Shown here piece after piece: positions 52,945 to 62,748 of a DNA stretch of 64,000 nucleotides. Every line of letters begins with the position of its first letter. Position 1 is the first letter of the stretch. This DNA is from Providencia rettgeri (GTDB taxonomy: Bacteria; Pseudomonadota; Gammaproteobacteria; Enterobacterales; Enterobacteriaceae), in assembly GCA_900455085.1 (NCBI GenBank), contig UGTZ01000001.1, positions 1,084,501 through 1,148,500 of the forward strand, written 5' to 3'. The notes beneath the pieces are model-generated. The model was not told where the DNA came from, did no database searches, and was given only the letters and a program-made list of their open reading frames with translations. The translations under genes were made by a program, and so were the position numbers.

Positions 52945-53874
52945 ATGCAACGACGTTATCTTGACTGCTCTGCTTCAGAAATTGTAAAACTCAATAAAAA
53001 GAATTTATTAGAATCAATTAAAGCAAGTGAAGGGCGAATTTTGGTTTCTGAAACCATAGGCACAATTCAACCCGTATTAATGACAGTGACGAATGCTGAA
53101 TTAGCCGCAAGCCAAGGTGCAGACATTTTATTATTGAATGTTTTTGATGTTAATCAACCGATTATGCAAGGCCTACCCGAAGGGGTTGAACCTGAGGAAA
53201 TCATTCGCACACTTAAGCATTTAACAGGACGAGCAATCGGTGTTAATTTAGAGCCTGTACCTGAGGGCTTTAATAATCCGACACAAGATGCGCAATGGAA
53301 AATGTCAGAAGGGCGATTAGCAACAGTAAAAAATGCTCTTAAATTAAAAGAAATGGGTGCGGATATTATTGTTCTAACGGGGAACCCTGGCAATGGAGTA
53401 ACTAATCAGGAAATTAACCAGAGCCTTAAAGAGCTTAAAGCTGTTGTGGGTGAAGATATTGTGCTTATTACGGGAAAAATGCACGCTGCTGGTGTTTTAA
53501 ATGCTTCCGCAGAGCAACTCATCACAGATGATGATATTCGTACCTTTATTAACAATGGTGCGGATATTATTTTGCTCCCAGCTCCGGGAACGGTACCTGG
53601 GATTTCATTAGAATTTGTGCAAAAAATGGTAGGTTATTGCCATTCCCAAGGCGTGATGACAATGACGGCGATTGGCACTTCTCAAGAAGGTGCAGATTTA
53701 CAAACTATTCGGCAAATTGCATTAATGTGCAAAATGGCCGGGACAGATTTACACCATATTGGTGATTCGGGTTATAACGGAATCGCATTACCTGAGAATA
53801 TTTTAAATTATAGTATTGTTATCCGTGGTGTTCGTCACACCTATTCACGTATTGCTCGTTCGGTTAATCGCTAG
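52945..53874 (+). CDS. TIM-barrel protein, PEP-mutase/BtpA-like (DUF7916 type)
   Basis: 309 aa from the ATG at 52945 (AAAGG upstream); the first 58 codons of the longer frame look non-coding. Barrel-like blocks: ILVSETIGTIQPVLMTVTNA, later MGADIIVLTGNPGNGVTN, and HHIGDSGYNGIALPENIL. Similar proteins are often labelled haloacid-dehalogenase-like hydrolases, but I see no HAD motif. A sugar or phosphoenolpyruvate-type ligand is possible. It is monocistronic, with a strong terminator after it. Function not established. Confidence 0.7.
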   Translation: MQRRYLDCSASEIVKLNKKNLLESIKASEGRILVSETIGTIQPVLMTVTNAELAASQGADILLLNVFDVNQPIMQGLPEGVEPEEIIRTLKHLTGRAIGVNLEPVPEGFNNPTQDAQWKMSEGRLATVKNALKLKEMGADIIVLTGNPGNGVTNQEINQSLKELKAVVGEDIVLITGKMHAAGVLNASAEQLITDDDIRTFINNGADIILLPAPGTVPGISLEFVQKMVGYCHSQGVMTMTAIGTSQEGADLQTIRQIALMCKMAGTDLHHIGDSGYNGIALPENILNYSIVIRGVRHTYSRIARSVNR

Positions 53875-53884
53875 TTGACATTTT

Positions 53885-53923
53885 TAGGTGATTTTTACAA
53901 AAATGGTTTGTAGAAATCACCTA
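53885..53923 (+). terminator. terminator after TIM-barrel gene
   Basis: TAGGTGATTTTTACAAA pairs with TTTGTAGAAATCACCTA, 17 bp with one mismatch; 10 nt after the stop. Confidence 0.75.
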
Positions 53924-54050
53924 TTTAACATAAGCTTTTTCTATTATCCTCGCGTTAATTACAGATTATTTTCGATAAAAATTTATACAATTCCCTCAAT
54001 TCTTCAGGTAAAATTTCGCCCATTTTTTAAAACAATAAAAGAAGTGAGTT

Positions 54051-55385
54051 ATGTCGCAAAATACTAATCCGGTGCCAAAAATTGGCTTCGTTTCACTCGG
54101 CTGCCCGAAAAACCTAGTTGATTCAGAACGCATTTTAACTGAGTTGCGCACTGATGGTTACCAAGTCGTTCCAAGCTATGATAATGCTGACTTAGTCATT
54201 GTGAATACGTGTGGGTTTATCGATAGCGCGGTGCAGGAATCACTAGAAGCGATTGGGGAAGCTCTGAATGAAAATGGCAAAGTGATTGTCACAGGATGCC
54301 TTGGCGCGAAAGAGAACCAAATTCGCGAAGTACATCCAAAAGTTTTAGAAATCACTGGTCCACATAGCTATGAGCAAGTACTTAACCACGTGCACCACTA
54401 CGTTCCAAAACCTGAACATGACCCTTTCTTGAGTTTAGTTCCAGAACAAGGGGTAAAACTGACTCCAAAGCATTATGCCTATTTAAAAATTTCCGAAGGG
54501 TGCAATCATCGTTGTACTTTTTGCATTATTCCTTCTATGCGAGGGGATTTAGATAGCCGTCCAATTGGAGATGTGTTAAATGAAGCTAAGCGTTTAGTCG
54601 CTTCAGGGGTAAAAGAGTTACTGGTTATTTCACAAGATACCTCTGCGTATGGTGTTGATGTTAAAAATAAAACGGGTTTTTGGGATGGGCAGCCGGTAAA
54701 AACTAGCATGGTGGGGTTATGTGAACAACTTGCTTCACTGGGTGTATGGGTACGTTTACATTATGTGTATCCTTATCCACATGTTGATGATGTCATCCCT
54801 TTGATGGCAGAAGGTAAAGTTTTACCTTACCTAGATATTCCATTACAGCATGCAAGTCCCAAAATTTTAAAGTTAATGAAACGCCCTGGCGCTGTAGAAA
54901 GAACACTTGAGCGAATTAAGCGTTGGCGTGAAATTTGCCCTGAACTCACCTTACGTTCAACATTTATTGTGGGGTTTCCTGGTGAGACAGAAGACGATTT
55001 TCAAATGCTACTCGATTTCTTATCGGAAGCTAAGTTAGACCGAGTAGGCTGCTTTAAGTATAGCCCTGTCGAGGGAGCGAAAGCGAATGAGCTGGCGGAT
55101 CAAGTCCCTGAGGAAATTAAAGAAGAACGTTATCATCGTTTTATGCAATTGCAACAACAAATTTCTACACAGCGCTTACAAGATAAAATTGGTAAGGAAA
55201 TTTTAGTCATTATTGATGAAGTTGATGATGAAGGTGCTATTGGGCGTAGTATGGCAGACGCGCCAGAAATTGATGGTATGGTTTATCTTAATGGTGAATT
55301 TGGTGTTAACGCTGGGGATATAGTGAAAGTATTTGTTGAGCATGCAGATGAATATGACCTGTGGGGAAATATTGTCACTTCTTAA
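54051..55385 (+). CDS. rimO: ribosomal protein S12 methylthiotransferase RimO
   Basis: 444 aa, full length. N-terminal UPF0004 domain (IGFVSLGCPKNLVDSERI, IVNTCGF, VTGCLG) supplies three Cys for one [4Fe-4S] cluster. The radical-SAM motif CNHRCTFC follows at about 148-155, and a TRAM domain is at the C-terminus. It methylthiolates Asp88 of protein S12. A strong core-genome anchor with no sign of transfer. Confidence 0.97.
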   Translation: MSQNTNPVPKIGFVSLGCPKNLVDSERILTELRTDGYQVVPSYDNADLVIVNTCGFIDSAVQESLEAIGEALNENGKVIVTGCLGAKENQIREVHPKVLEITGPHSYEQVLNHVHHYVPKPEHDPFLSLVPEQGVKLTPKHYAYLKISEGCNHRCTFCIIPSMRGDLDSRPIGDVLNEAKRLVASGVKELLVISQDTSAYGVDVKNKTGFWDGQPVKTSMVGLCEQLASLGVWVRLHYVYPYPHVDDVIPLMAEGKVLPYLDIPLQHASPKILKLMKRPGAVERTLERIKRWREICPELTLRSTFIVGFPGETEDDFQMLLDFLSEAKLDRVGCFKYSPVEGAKANELADQVPEEIKEERYHRFMQLQQQISTQRLQDKIGKEILVIIDEVDDEGAIGRSMADAPEIDGMVYLNGEFGVNAGDIVKVFVEHADEYDLWGNIVTS

Positions 55386-55410
55386 TTTAATCGGAGCGCT
55401 CTAAAAGTGC

Positions 55411-55452
55411 AAATGGCTAACTTAGGTAAATTAAGTTAGCCATTTTGTTTTT
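55411..55452 (+). terminator. rimO terminator
   Basis: AAATGGCTAACTTA / TAAGTTAGCCATTT, a perfect 14-bp stem with a 7-nt loop, then TTGTTTTT. Confidence 0.92.
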
Positions 55453-55599
55453 ACCTCATTGATTTACTGCTTTTAATTGTGGGAAATTGATATATATCAA
55501 GTGATTTAAATCTATCAATTAATAACTTGATCTAGAATATAATAATTAAATGCAAAATTGACATAATCAGATAACTCTTATCGAAGAATAAGGAAAACT

Positions 55600-56241
55600 A
55601 TGTCGATTCATTTAATATTTCCAACTACAACACCTGTAAAAGAAAGTATTTATAATTCAGATGATTATAAATATATTGTAGAGCTTGCTTATACAACTAT
55701 TGAAGGCGGATTAGCCTCACTACATGATAATAATATTCGAAGTTCTTTAATTAGCCCTGATGGAAAAACACTTTGGCTTAGTCATGAGTTTGGTGGCAAT
55801 TTTGAGATAGCAACTTTATTATCTGATAATTTAACTTATGGAGCACAGGCTAAGTTGTATGCTGCGCCAATCGAATTACATGGGATTTTTTATTATCTCG
55901 CTCCAGTGTATTCACATGCTGGAGAGCCAGTTCTAGTTGTCGCTTTATCTTCAACTCAGAATAGCTGCAATATTTTGTTTGCACTCACGCAGGCTTTAGC
56001 AAGGGAAGCGAGTGGGAAATTGAAATTTCACTATTATGAACAAGAAATTTTTAAGGAAAATAAGGTAGAGCAACGATTCGCTAGCTTGGATATTCATTCA
56101 GTTGAGAAAGCTTTGATTATTGAAGTGGCTCAGGCTTGTAAAGGTAAAATTCAAAAAATGCATAAAGTCCTTGATATGGGACGGACAACATTATGGCGCA
56201 AACTAAAGCAGTATGAAATTAACATTAAAGATTACAAATAG
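55600..56241 (+). CDS. regulator with Fis-type C-terminal HTH
   Basis: 213 aa. The C-terminal 40 residues (KMHKVLDMGRTTLWRKLKQY) are a Fis/NtrC-type helix-turn-helix. The first 150 residues have a GAF-like sensor pattern (LAPVYSHAGEPVLVVALSST). There is no AAA+ domain, so it resembles a shortened DhaR/AcoR-type regulator that does not need sigma-54. It has a GGA-type ribosome site (AAGGAAAACT). Target unknown. Confidence 0.7.
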   Translation: MSIHLIFPTTTPVKESIYNSDDYKYIVELAYTTIEGGLASLHDNNIRSSLISPDGKTLWLSHEFGGNFEIATLLSDNLTYGAQAKLYAAPIELHGIFYYLAPVYSHAGEPVLVVALSSTQNSCNILFALTQALAREASGKLKFHYYEQEIFKENKVEQRFASLDIHSVEKALIIEVAQACKGKIQKMHKVLDMGRTTLWRKLKQYEINIKDYK

Positions 56242-56276
56242 CTTCTCACATATGCTTGCTTTGGAGCGTAAAAAAA

Positions 56277-56329
56277 GCGCTTTCGCATGTTTTTGTGGAC
56301 AACAACAACACATAAAAACAGCGAAGCGC
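56277..56329. repeat. long imperfect hairpin GCGCTT...AAGCGC
   Basis: GCGCTTTCGCATGTTTTTGTG pairs imperfectly with the complement of CACATAAAAACAGCGAAGCGC, loop about 10 nt. The minus strand has a T7 run after it, so it could terminate leftward transcription; a small RNA is the other option. Confidence 0.5.
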
Positions 56330-56774
56330 GAAAAATTTACCAACATTTTGAACGACAGTCGATAGATAAATAAAGCGTAATCTATCTGCTTGTGTCGTTA
56401 CTTGATGCATCGAGAAAAGAAAATGAAAACGGTGCTTATTATGCTTGAGTTAGGTAAGTCTGTATGTCGTTTACAGCCCTATTTTTTTAGATTTGTGATG
56501 GATAAATATCGATGAGAAAGCGCATTGTCTTACTAAAAAATGGTGTGATAGGTGCACTATTATTTTAAATGATATTTCAGTAACACAAAAAAGTATTATT
56601 TTACAAGTATTAGTAGTTATTATTACGAGTGGAATTATCAATTCACTTAGGTTTCTTTAATCTGTGATAGAGTAGAACTATTGTTTATCACTTATAAAAA
56701 CAAGTTATTATTTTAAAATTGACAGGATTTTTATCTATATTTATCTAAATTATAGTGCCCTCGGCATTTTTTAG

Positions 56775-56822
56775 GTAATTAGTTTTTGATGGCTTAGAGT
56801 CAAACCACCAGAAACTAATTAC
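56775..56822. terminator. terminator stem after LuxR-type gene
   Basis: GTAATTAGTTT / AAACTAATTAC, 11-bp perfect stem, 26-nt loop; 30 nt past the LuxR-type gene stop, which is read leftward. Confidence 0.5.
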
Positions 56823-56851
56823 GCTATAACAAGATGAACATATCATATAAA

Positions 56852-57481
56852 TTAAATATATTTAGGGTAGGTATTAATGTATTCGTATTCTTGAATAAGT
56901 TGTGGCAGTGATTTAATACCTAGTTTCGTATAAATGTTAGAGCGATGAACTTCTACAGTTCTTGGTGATAGTGACAGTTTTTCAGCGGTTTCTTTACTGG
57001 TATTACCTTCTAATATCATATCCATGATTTCTCGTTCTCTAACCGAAAGACGGTTAAATTTATCAGAGAGGTAGGTATATTTCTTATACTTTTTATACAT
57101 ATTTAAAAATAATTCTGTTGCGTTACTAATGGAGTTTAAAATTTCAATGTCCTTGAAAGGAAAAGTGAAAAAATCAAAAGCTCCGGCTTTAAAACTCTCA
57201 CGGCACAAACTGATAGAAGGTTCTTCAGCAAGCACAATGAATGGAACAATACCAAATGAATTATTTATATTGTTTAATCGACTAATACGACTTTCATCAT
57301 TGTTTAAGAATAATAAAATACATTCTTTTACATTATCCTCATCAGGGTAAGTATAACTACTCATAAACACTTCTTCGTTATTATAGAATCTAAAGATAAA
57401 ACCAAAAGATTCCATCATTAGTTTCAGTTTATTCTTAAAGACATTATCACTTTCTACGATTACGTGAATGGTGTTATTCAT
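56852..57481 (-). CDS. LuxR-type response regulator with degenerate receiver
   Basis: 209 aa from the ATG at 57481, with AGGAG 7 nt upstream; two more Met codons precede it. The C-terminus is a complete LuxR helix-turn-helix (LSVREREIMDMILEGNTSKE, then SLSPRTVEVHRSNIYTKLGI). The N-terminus resembles a FixJ receiver, but the phospho-acceptor site reads LLFLNNDE in place of a strand ending in Asp, and the Lys before the last Pro is Phe (TFPF). It is therefore probably not phosphorylated in the usual way. No kinase gene is adjacent. Target unknown. Confidence 0.85.
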   Translation of the reverse strand: MNNTIHVIVESDNVFKNKLKLMMESFGFIFRFYNNEEVFMSSYTYPDEDNVKECILLFLNNDESRISRLNNINNSFGIVPFIVLAEEPSISLCRESFKAGAFDFFTFPFKDIEILNSISNATELFLNMYKKYKKYTYLSDKFNRLSVREREIMDMILEGNTSKETAEKLSLSPRTVEVHRSNIYTKLGIKSLPQLIQEYEYINTYPKYI

Positions 57482-57487
57482 CACCAT

Positions 57488-57953
57488 ACTCCTGTTGAAC
57501 TGATTTGATATTCATACCAATCTGATTAAATACGTAGATAAATAAAGTGAAATTAAAATTTCACAATAATATTTTCTACTGTTCGTTGTTCTTTTTATTA
57601 GTGTATTACTGACCTTAATTTATATTAAAAACATCATCTAGTTAAATTTAATATAAAAATAGAAACAATAGTTAAAGTTTGTGTCATTGGGTAATATTCG
57701 ATTAATGACGTGTAACATGTTAGGTGAACTTACTTATTAAATGTGTTTTTTAACATAAATTAATAGATAGAAATATTGTTAAAGCTAATCAATAATATCT
57801 TAAATCATTAGTCATAAAAAGTCTTAGATGTACACTTTATGCTGTTTTCTTAGGTGATAGTACTTAACTTGTGAATTGACGAAGATTAAGTGCTTTTTAT
57901 ATCTAACATGTTAAAATTTACTCTAACCTAGTTTCGATGAGTGAATATACTTA
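57488..57953. other. 466-bp AT-rich divergent promoter region
   Basis: Lies between the LuxR-type gene and scrR. No ORF or strong inverted repeat seen; promoters for both genes are expected here. Confidence 0.4.
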
Positions 57954-58949
57954 ATGGCTTCTTTAAAGGACGTAGCTCGACTTGCAAATGTTTCATTGAT
58001 GACAGTATCACGGGCAATTAATAGTCCTGAATTACTCAAGCCTGAAACCTTGAAACAGGTCCAACAAGCTATTGAGTCACTCAATTATGTTCCTGATTTT
58101 TCTGCTCGTAAGATTAGGGGAAAAAGTTCTAGGGTTTCCACAGTTGGCGTTTTGGCCCTTGATACAGCAACAACTCCGTTTTCTGTGGAAATCATTCTTT
58201 CAATAGAGCAAACCGCGAGGCAATTCGGCTGGAGTAGCTTTGTTGTTAATATTACCTCCAGTGAAGATAGTGAAAGAGCTGTCCGACAATTATTATCCCA
58301 GCGGCCAGATGGTATTATTTATACTACGATGGGCCTTCGAGAAGTGACTATTCCTGAAGGATTACATAATAATCGTTTGGTTCTTGCCAATTGTATAGAT
58401 AAAAAAGGACAGTTTCCAGCCTATGTACCAGATGATTTTAATGGTCAATTGAATGCAGTTAATCGCTTAATAGAGAAAGGGTATCGGAATCCTCTTTGTC
58501 TTTATATCCCGCAAGAAACACTTGCTGGAAAAACGCGCCGTGAAGCGGTGGAATCTGCGTGGGCAACGGCTAATTTACCGCTAGAATCGCTTCAGCAATA
58601 CCATTTAGAGTTAGGTGATGAACACTATTTAGATGTTATAGCTTTAATTAATAGTCACTTTAAGAATAAAAAGCCGGATTTTGATGTCATTATTTGTGGA
58701 AATGACCGTATTGCATTTTTAGCTTACCAAGTACTACTTAGCCGTGGTTTACGTATCCCACAAGATATCGCAGTACTTGGCTACGATAATATGATAGGTG
58801 TTGGAGAACTATTTTATCCACCATTAAGTACGGTTGTGTTACCGCACTATCAGTTAGGTCAACAAGCCGCTTTGCACATCATCGAAGAACGGCAGCAAAA
58901 TAGTGTTGAATATGTTGCTTGCGACTTGTTAGAACGTAATTCTTTTTAG
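57954..58949 (+). CDS. scrR: LacI-family sucrose repressor
   Basis: 331 aa. N-terminal LacI helix-turn-helix (ASLKDVARLANVSLMTVSRA), hinge helix region (PDFSARKIRG) and a sugar-binding core (FDVIICGNDRIAFLAYQVLL). Convergent with scrB, 30 bp apart. Known ScrR/CscR proteins repress sucrose genes and respond to fructose or fructose-1-phosphate. The palindrome upstream of scrB/scrK is the likely operator. Confidence 0.88.
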   Translation: MASLKDVARLANVSLMTVSRAINSPELLKPETLKQVQQAIESLNYVPDFSARKIRGKSSRVSTVGVLALDTATTPFSVEIILSIEQTARQFGWSSFVVNITSSEDSERAVRQLLSQRPDGIIYTTMGLREVTIPEGLHNNRLVLANCIDKKGQFPAYVPDDFNGQLNAVNRLIEKGYRNPLCLYIPQETLAGKTRREAVESAWATANLPLESLQQYHLELGDEHYLDVIALINSHFKNKKPDFDVIICGNDRIAFLAYQVLLSRGLRIPQDIAVLGYDNMIGVGELFYPPLSTVVLPHYQLGQQAALHIIEERQQNSVEYVACDLLERNSF

Positions 58950-58979
58950 TTTCGCCGAGAAGGCAAATCGAATAGACAG

Positions 58980-60434
58980 TTATTCAATCGCTTTCTTGAG
59001 TTCCCAATAAATCGCTTTTTCTAGCTTAGCCTGGTGATTTATTGCAAATAATCTTAAATCTCGTTCACTTTGGTGTGGGTAGATACGGCAACTAAAATTG
59101 AGTTCACCATCATTAATAAATACTTCCAAGCTAGAGTGGTCGATAAAAGCATTTATTTTAAGTTGATGACCTTGCGGTATTGGGGCACAGCGATTATCAC
59201 TAATGGTATATTCAGGGTAATGACGCATTAAGGTTAATTGCTGACTTTGGTTATCAACATAGAACTGCACGCCGTATCCTATCCAAAAGCCAAATTTTTC
59301 AGCTGGGCTTTGCTGTAAATCCCAAATAAGTTCTATTTCACAACTTGTCGCATTTTCATTCAACACCATGGTGCTGTTTTTGGCTAACATTGTTGCGGAA
59401 AAATGACTTGCAGACTGGCGTAATGATTTCAATTCCTCTATAGGTTTAGAGATAATTTTACCTTGCTCATTCAGTGTTAGCTCTCTAGGTAAAGTAAAAC
59501 ACCCTGACCACCCATGTTTTTGCGTGGGCATATGACTTTCCCACATATCCATCCAAGCGATAGCAATACGACGGCCATCTTTAGCTAAAAAGGTTTGAGG
59601 TGCGTAAAAGTCTTGGCCAAAATCAAGCTCAGTAAATGAATGTGAAATTTGATAAGGTAAATTAGGTGACCAATTACCAACCAAATAGCCATTTTGAAAT
59701 AAATTTCGATATTGATAATTTTTTGCTTTTTTTCCTTGAGGAGAAAAAAGGGCAATAAATTTTTCGCCTAATGGAAAGAAATCAGGACACTCCCACATAT
59801 AAACATTATTGTCGTCAGTTTTTGCTAGGATTTGATAGTTTTGATCCCAATTTAATAAGTCAGTAGAGTTAAATAAGAGGATTTGCCCTTGATCTTGAGA
59901 GTCTCTTGCACCAACCACCATCCACCATTTACCATCTTGTTGCCAAACTTTAGGATCTCTAAAGTGCATATAGCCATCAGGGGAAGGGAGTACAACACCT
60001 TTCTTTTCGAAATGAATACCATCTTCACTGATTGCAACACACTGTGATTGGATGATTTGGCTGTCATCACCTGGATTTGCTAACCAGATATGGCCTGTGT
60101 AAAACAAATACAATTTGTTATCGTAACTAATTGCGGAGCCTGAGAAACAACCATCTCGGTCATAATCTTCACTTGGTGCTAACGCAATGGGTTGGTGTTG
60201 CCAATGGACCATATCAGTGCTTGTTGCATGGCCCCAATGCATGGGACCCCAAATCGCACTAAATGGATGATGTTGATAAAAAGCGTGGTATTGTCCTTGG
60301 TGATAGATCAAACCATTAGGGTCATTCATCCAGCCTACATAAGGGGCAAGGTGGTATTGTGGGTAGAACTGCAAGTTTATGTTTTTTCTTGCTGTTTTGA
60401 TGGTTTCGTTGGCTAATTCAAGTTGTTTTTTCAT
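58980..60434 (-). CDS. scrB: sucrose-6-phosphate hydrolase / invertase (GH32)
   Basis: 484 aa from the ATG at 60434 (AGGAAGCC upstream). GH32 motifs: WMNDPNGL (nucleophile Asp) at about 34-41, FRDPKVW at about 154-160, and ECPDFF (acid/base Glu) at about 214-219. C-terminal beta sandwich present. It cleaves sucrose-6-phosphate or sucrose in the cytoplasm. It is divergent from the fructokinase gene, sharing a palindromic operator. Whether it prefers the phosphorylated sugar depends on a transporter not in this window. Confidence 0.92.
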   Translation of the reverse strand: MKKQLELANETIKTARKNINLQFYPQYHLAPYVGWMNDPNGLIYHQGQYHAFYQHHPFSAIWGPMHWGHATSTDMVHWQHQPIALAPSEDYDRDGCFSGSAISYDNKLYLFYTGHIWLANPGDDSQIIQSQCVAISEDGIHFEKKGVVLPSPDGYMHFRDPKVWQQDGKWWMVVGARDSQDQGQILLFNSTDLLNWDQNYQILAKTDDNNVYMWECPDFFPLGEKFIALFSPQGKKAKNYQYRNLFQNGYLVGNWSPNLPYQISHSFTELDFGQDFYAPQTFLAKDGRRIAIAWMDMWESHMPTQKHGWSGCFTLPRELTLNEQGKIISKPIEELKSLRQSASHFSATMLAKNSTMVLNENATSCEIELIWDLQQSPAEKFGFWIGYGVQFYVDNQSQQLTLMRHYPEYTISDNRCAPIPQGHQLKINAFIDHSSLEVFINDGELNFSCRIYPHQSERDLRLFAINHQAKLEKAIYWELKKAIE

Positions 60435-60528
60435 TATGGCTTCCTGAACATTTTTCGATCGCGATAACAAAATGGGCACATGAAATTCAATAATAGGTGC
60501 GTTTATTTGCTGGCTTCTTTATACTTAA

Positions 60529-60542
60529 TGTTAACGTTAACA
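60529..60542. promoter_or_regulatory. LacI-type operator, TGTTAACGTTAACA
   Basis: Perfect 14-bp palindrome in the 203-bp scrB-scrK intergenic region, with the central CG step typical of LacI-family sites. Likely bound by ScrR to control both divergent genes. Confidence 0.75.
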
Positions 60543-60637
60543 GTTTGCGTTTACTAGTTTTATTTTCATGAGTTGGTAATGTGTTATTTATGAATAAGAA
60601 TAAAGGTTAAAAATATAAAACTCGCAAAGGAGATATA

Positions 60638-61585
60638 ATGAAAGTTTGGGCATTAGGGGATGCAGTTATTGATTTAATTCCTCTTCAAAACATGCAATAT
60701 GAAGCTTGTGCTGGTGGTGCGCCTGTAAATGTCGCCGCTGGGGTTGCACGCTTAGGGCAAAATAGTGGTTTTATTGGACGAGTCGGTGAAGAAGCTTTCG
60801 GGCATTTCATGCAAAAAACCTTATTTGATATAGGGGTTGATACTAGTGCGATGGAGTTTGATGAAAAGTACAAAACAAGTACTGTTCTCGTCTCACTGCA
60901 TGAAAACGGAGAACGTGAATTTTCTTTTTTAGTTTCTCCTTCGGCTGACCAATTTTTAACGACAAATAACTTACCGCAATTTGGTCATGATATTTTGCAT
61001 TTTTGCTCATTAGCTCTAGTGCATCACCAATGTAGAGCGTCTCTATCAACAGCTATCGAACAACTAAAACTCGCTGGTGGGTTACTGAGTTTTGATATTA
61101 ATATTCGTCCACAAATGTGGTCTGATCCCGATGAAATGCACCAAGTTGTTGATAATTTTGCAAAACGAGCGGATATTTTAAAACTTTCTGATGATGAGCT
61201 GCTGTGGTTAACGCAAGAAAGTCGTTTTGAAAATGCAATCGCCAAATTGCAAAGCTATCCTGCCCAATTAAAAATTGTTACTCAAGGGGCTAAAGGTTGT
61301 CAGGTGTTCACTTCTTCGATTCAAATGGCCGTAAGTGCTTATTTAGTGGAAAGTATTGATACCACAGGGGCTGGCGATGCATTTATGGCGGGGTTATTGG
61401 CGGCCATTTCACAATATGGTCTAGTCAACGAAAAAGAGGGGCTGATGAAGGTCATTTCGCAAGCTACTGCTTGTGGTGCATTGGCGACAACCAAAAAAGG
61501 TGCTATTGCCGCAGCGCCGACACAAGAGGAATTATGTGCATTTATGCAGCAGCAACCACCATTACATCAGCGTGATGTTTTTTGA
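60638..61585 (+). CDS. scrK: fructokinase, PfkB family
   Basis: 315 aa. PfkB signature 1 is ACAGGAPVNVAAGVARLG near residue 24; signature 2 is DTTGAGDAFMAGLLAAI, with the catalytic Asp in GAGD. It phosphorylates the fructose released by ScrB. Good ribosome site (AAAGGAGAT). Divergent from scrB. Confidence 0.93.
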   Translation: MKVWALGDAVIDLIPLQNMQYEACAGGAPVNVAAGVARLGQNSGFIGRVGEEAFGHFMQKTLFDIGVDTSAMEFDEKYKTSTVLVSLHENGEREFSFLVSPSADQFLTTNNLPQFGHDILHFCSLALVHHQCRASLSTAIEQLKLAGGLLSFDINIRPQMWSDPDEMHQVVDNFAKRADILKLSDDELLWLTQESRFENAIAKLQSYPAQLKIVTQGAKGCQVFTSSIQMAVSAYLVESIDTTGAGDAFMAGLLAAISQYGLVNEKEGLMKVISQATACGALATTKKGAIAAAPTQEELCAFMQQQPPLHQRDVF

Positions 61586-61755
61586 TGAAGATATATGCAG
61601 CGAGTAAATAAAAGGTAGCGATATAGTTACCTTTTATTTTAAGAATACTTGATATAATTCAACCTATATTATGATGTTGATAAGTTTTATTTTTTGCATT
61701 TTGGCGTATGATAAGTAGCTAATATTATTTAATCAGATTTTATTGTGGATAAATT

Positions 61756-62682
61756 ATGTTGCTTCGCTCGGGAGTAGCTCTTGCTATTTTTTCCTATATC
61801 TTATGGGGAATCACACCATTATTTTATCGTTTACTTCCCGGAGCGGAACCTTTAGAGCTACTTGCAGAACGTCTTATTTGGTCTGTGCCTATACTTTTTT
61901 TTGTTCGCTTAATTATTAAAAATAAATCTTTATGGCTCGAGGTATGGTCTGATAAACGGTCGATAATTTTGTGTTTATTTAGTTCGTCTGTTATGGCGAT
62001 ATCTTGGACAACATTTACCTACGCATTAACTCATGGACAGGTGTTAGCCGCGAGTCTTGGGTATTTTATTAACCCATTATTCTCTATTCTACTTGGTGTT
62101 TTGTTCCTTCGCGAACGGCTTGTTTTTGCAGAAAAAATGGCTGTTATTTTTATTTGTGCGGGGGTTGGTTACCAAATTTGGCAGTATGGTGAATTACCTA
62201 TTTTAGCGTTAGTTATGGGGAGTGCTTTTGCGGTATATGGATTAATCCGTAAATTTATTCGATTTGATGTGATTACGTCTTTATTTCTAGAAGCGCTTTG
62301 GTTGCTGCCCATTGCAATAGCGATCTCTTGGTGGTTAGCTTCTAATGGTTTAAGCGCTGTGGCGCAAGGGGATTGGCAAATTAAAATTCTTTATATGTTA
62401 GCGGCTCCAGTCACGATCATTCCTTTGCTCTTTTTTACTGCGGCAATTAAACGAACGTCATTAACGGTGATAGGTTTAGCACAATATATAGAACCAACAA
62501 TTCAATTCTTATTAGCCGTATTTTTATTTAATGAGCTATTTGATTGGGTCAAAGGAATTAGTTTTTCACTTATTTGGATTGGTTTAATATTTTGTGTGTT
62601 AGCTATCATACGCAAACAGTATATTAAATTTTCTCATAAAGAACCCTTTATTACAGGGCGTGACAAAACACCATTAGATTAA
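61756..62682 (+). CDS. rarD: EamA-family transporter RarD
   Basis: 308 aa, ten hydrophobic segments in two EamA repeats. N-terminal block SGVALAIFSYILWGITPLFY is characteristic of RarD. Inner-membrane drug/metabolite transporter; substrate not defined (chloramphenicol sensitivity has been linked to it in E. coli, as known). Followed by purT on the same strand, 124 bp away with its own PurR-like site, so it is a separate unit. Confidence 0.9.
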   Translation: MLLRSGVALAIFSYILWGITPLFYRLLPGAEPLELLAERLIWSVPILFFVRLIIKNKSLWLEVWSDKRSIILCLFSSSVMAISWTTFTYALTHGQVLAASLGYFINPLFSILLGVLFLRERLVFAEKMAVIFICAGVGYQIWQYGELPILALVMGSAFAVYGLIRKFIRFDVITSLFLEALWLLPIAIAISWWLASNGLSAVAQGDWQIKILYMLAAPVTIIPLLFFTAAIKRTSLTVIGLAQYIEPTIQFLLAVFLFNELFDWVKGISFSLIWIGLIFCVLAIIRKQYIKFSHKEPFITGRDKTPLD

Positions 62683-62748
62683 AATAATTAATCATATTAT
62701 CAACAGATTATAAATTTTTTGTCTTATGGTTTTTTTCCTTGATAGTAA

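Larger units (their letters stand above)
56242..56851. other. 610-bp region with a long hairpin and a possible 30-aa ORF
   Basis: Left part: an imperfect hairpin at 56277-56329. Middle: a 30-aa ORF at 56423-56515 (MKTVLIMLELGKSVCRLQPY, then FFRFVMDKYR), with a weak GAGAAAAG ribosome site; it may be chance. Right end: the 11-bp terminator stem at 56775. No other coding signal. Confidence 0.45.
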
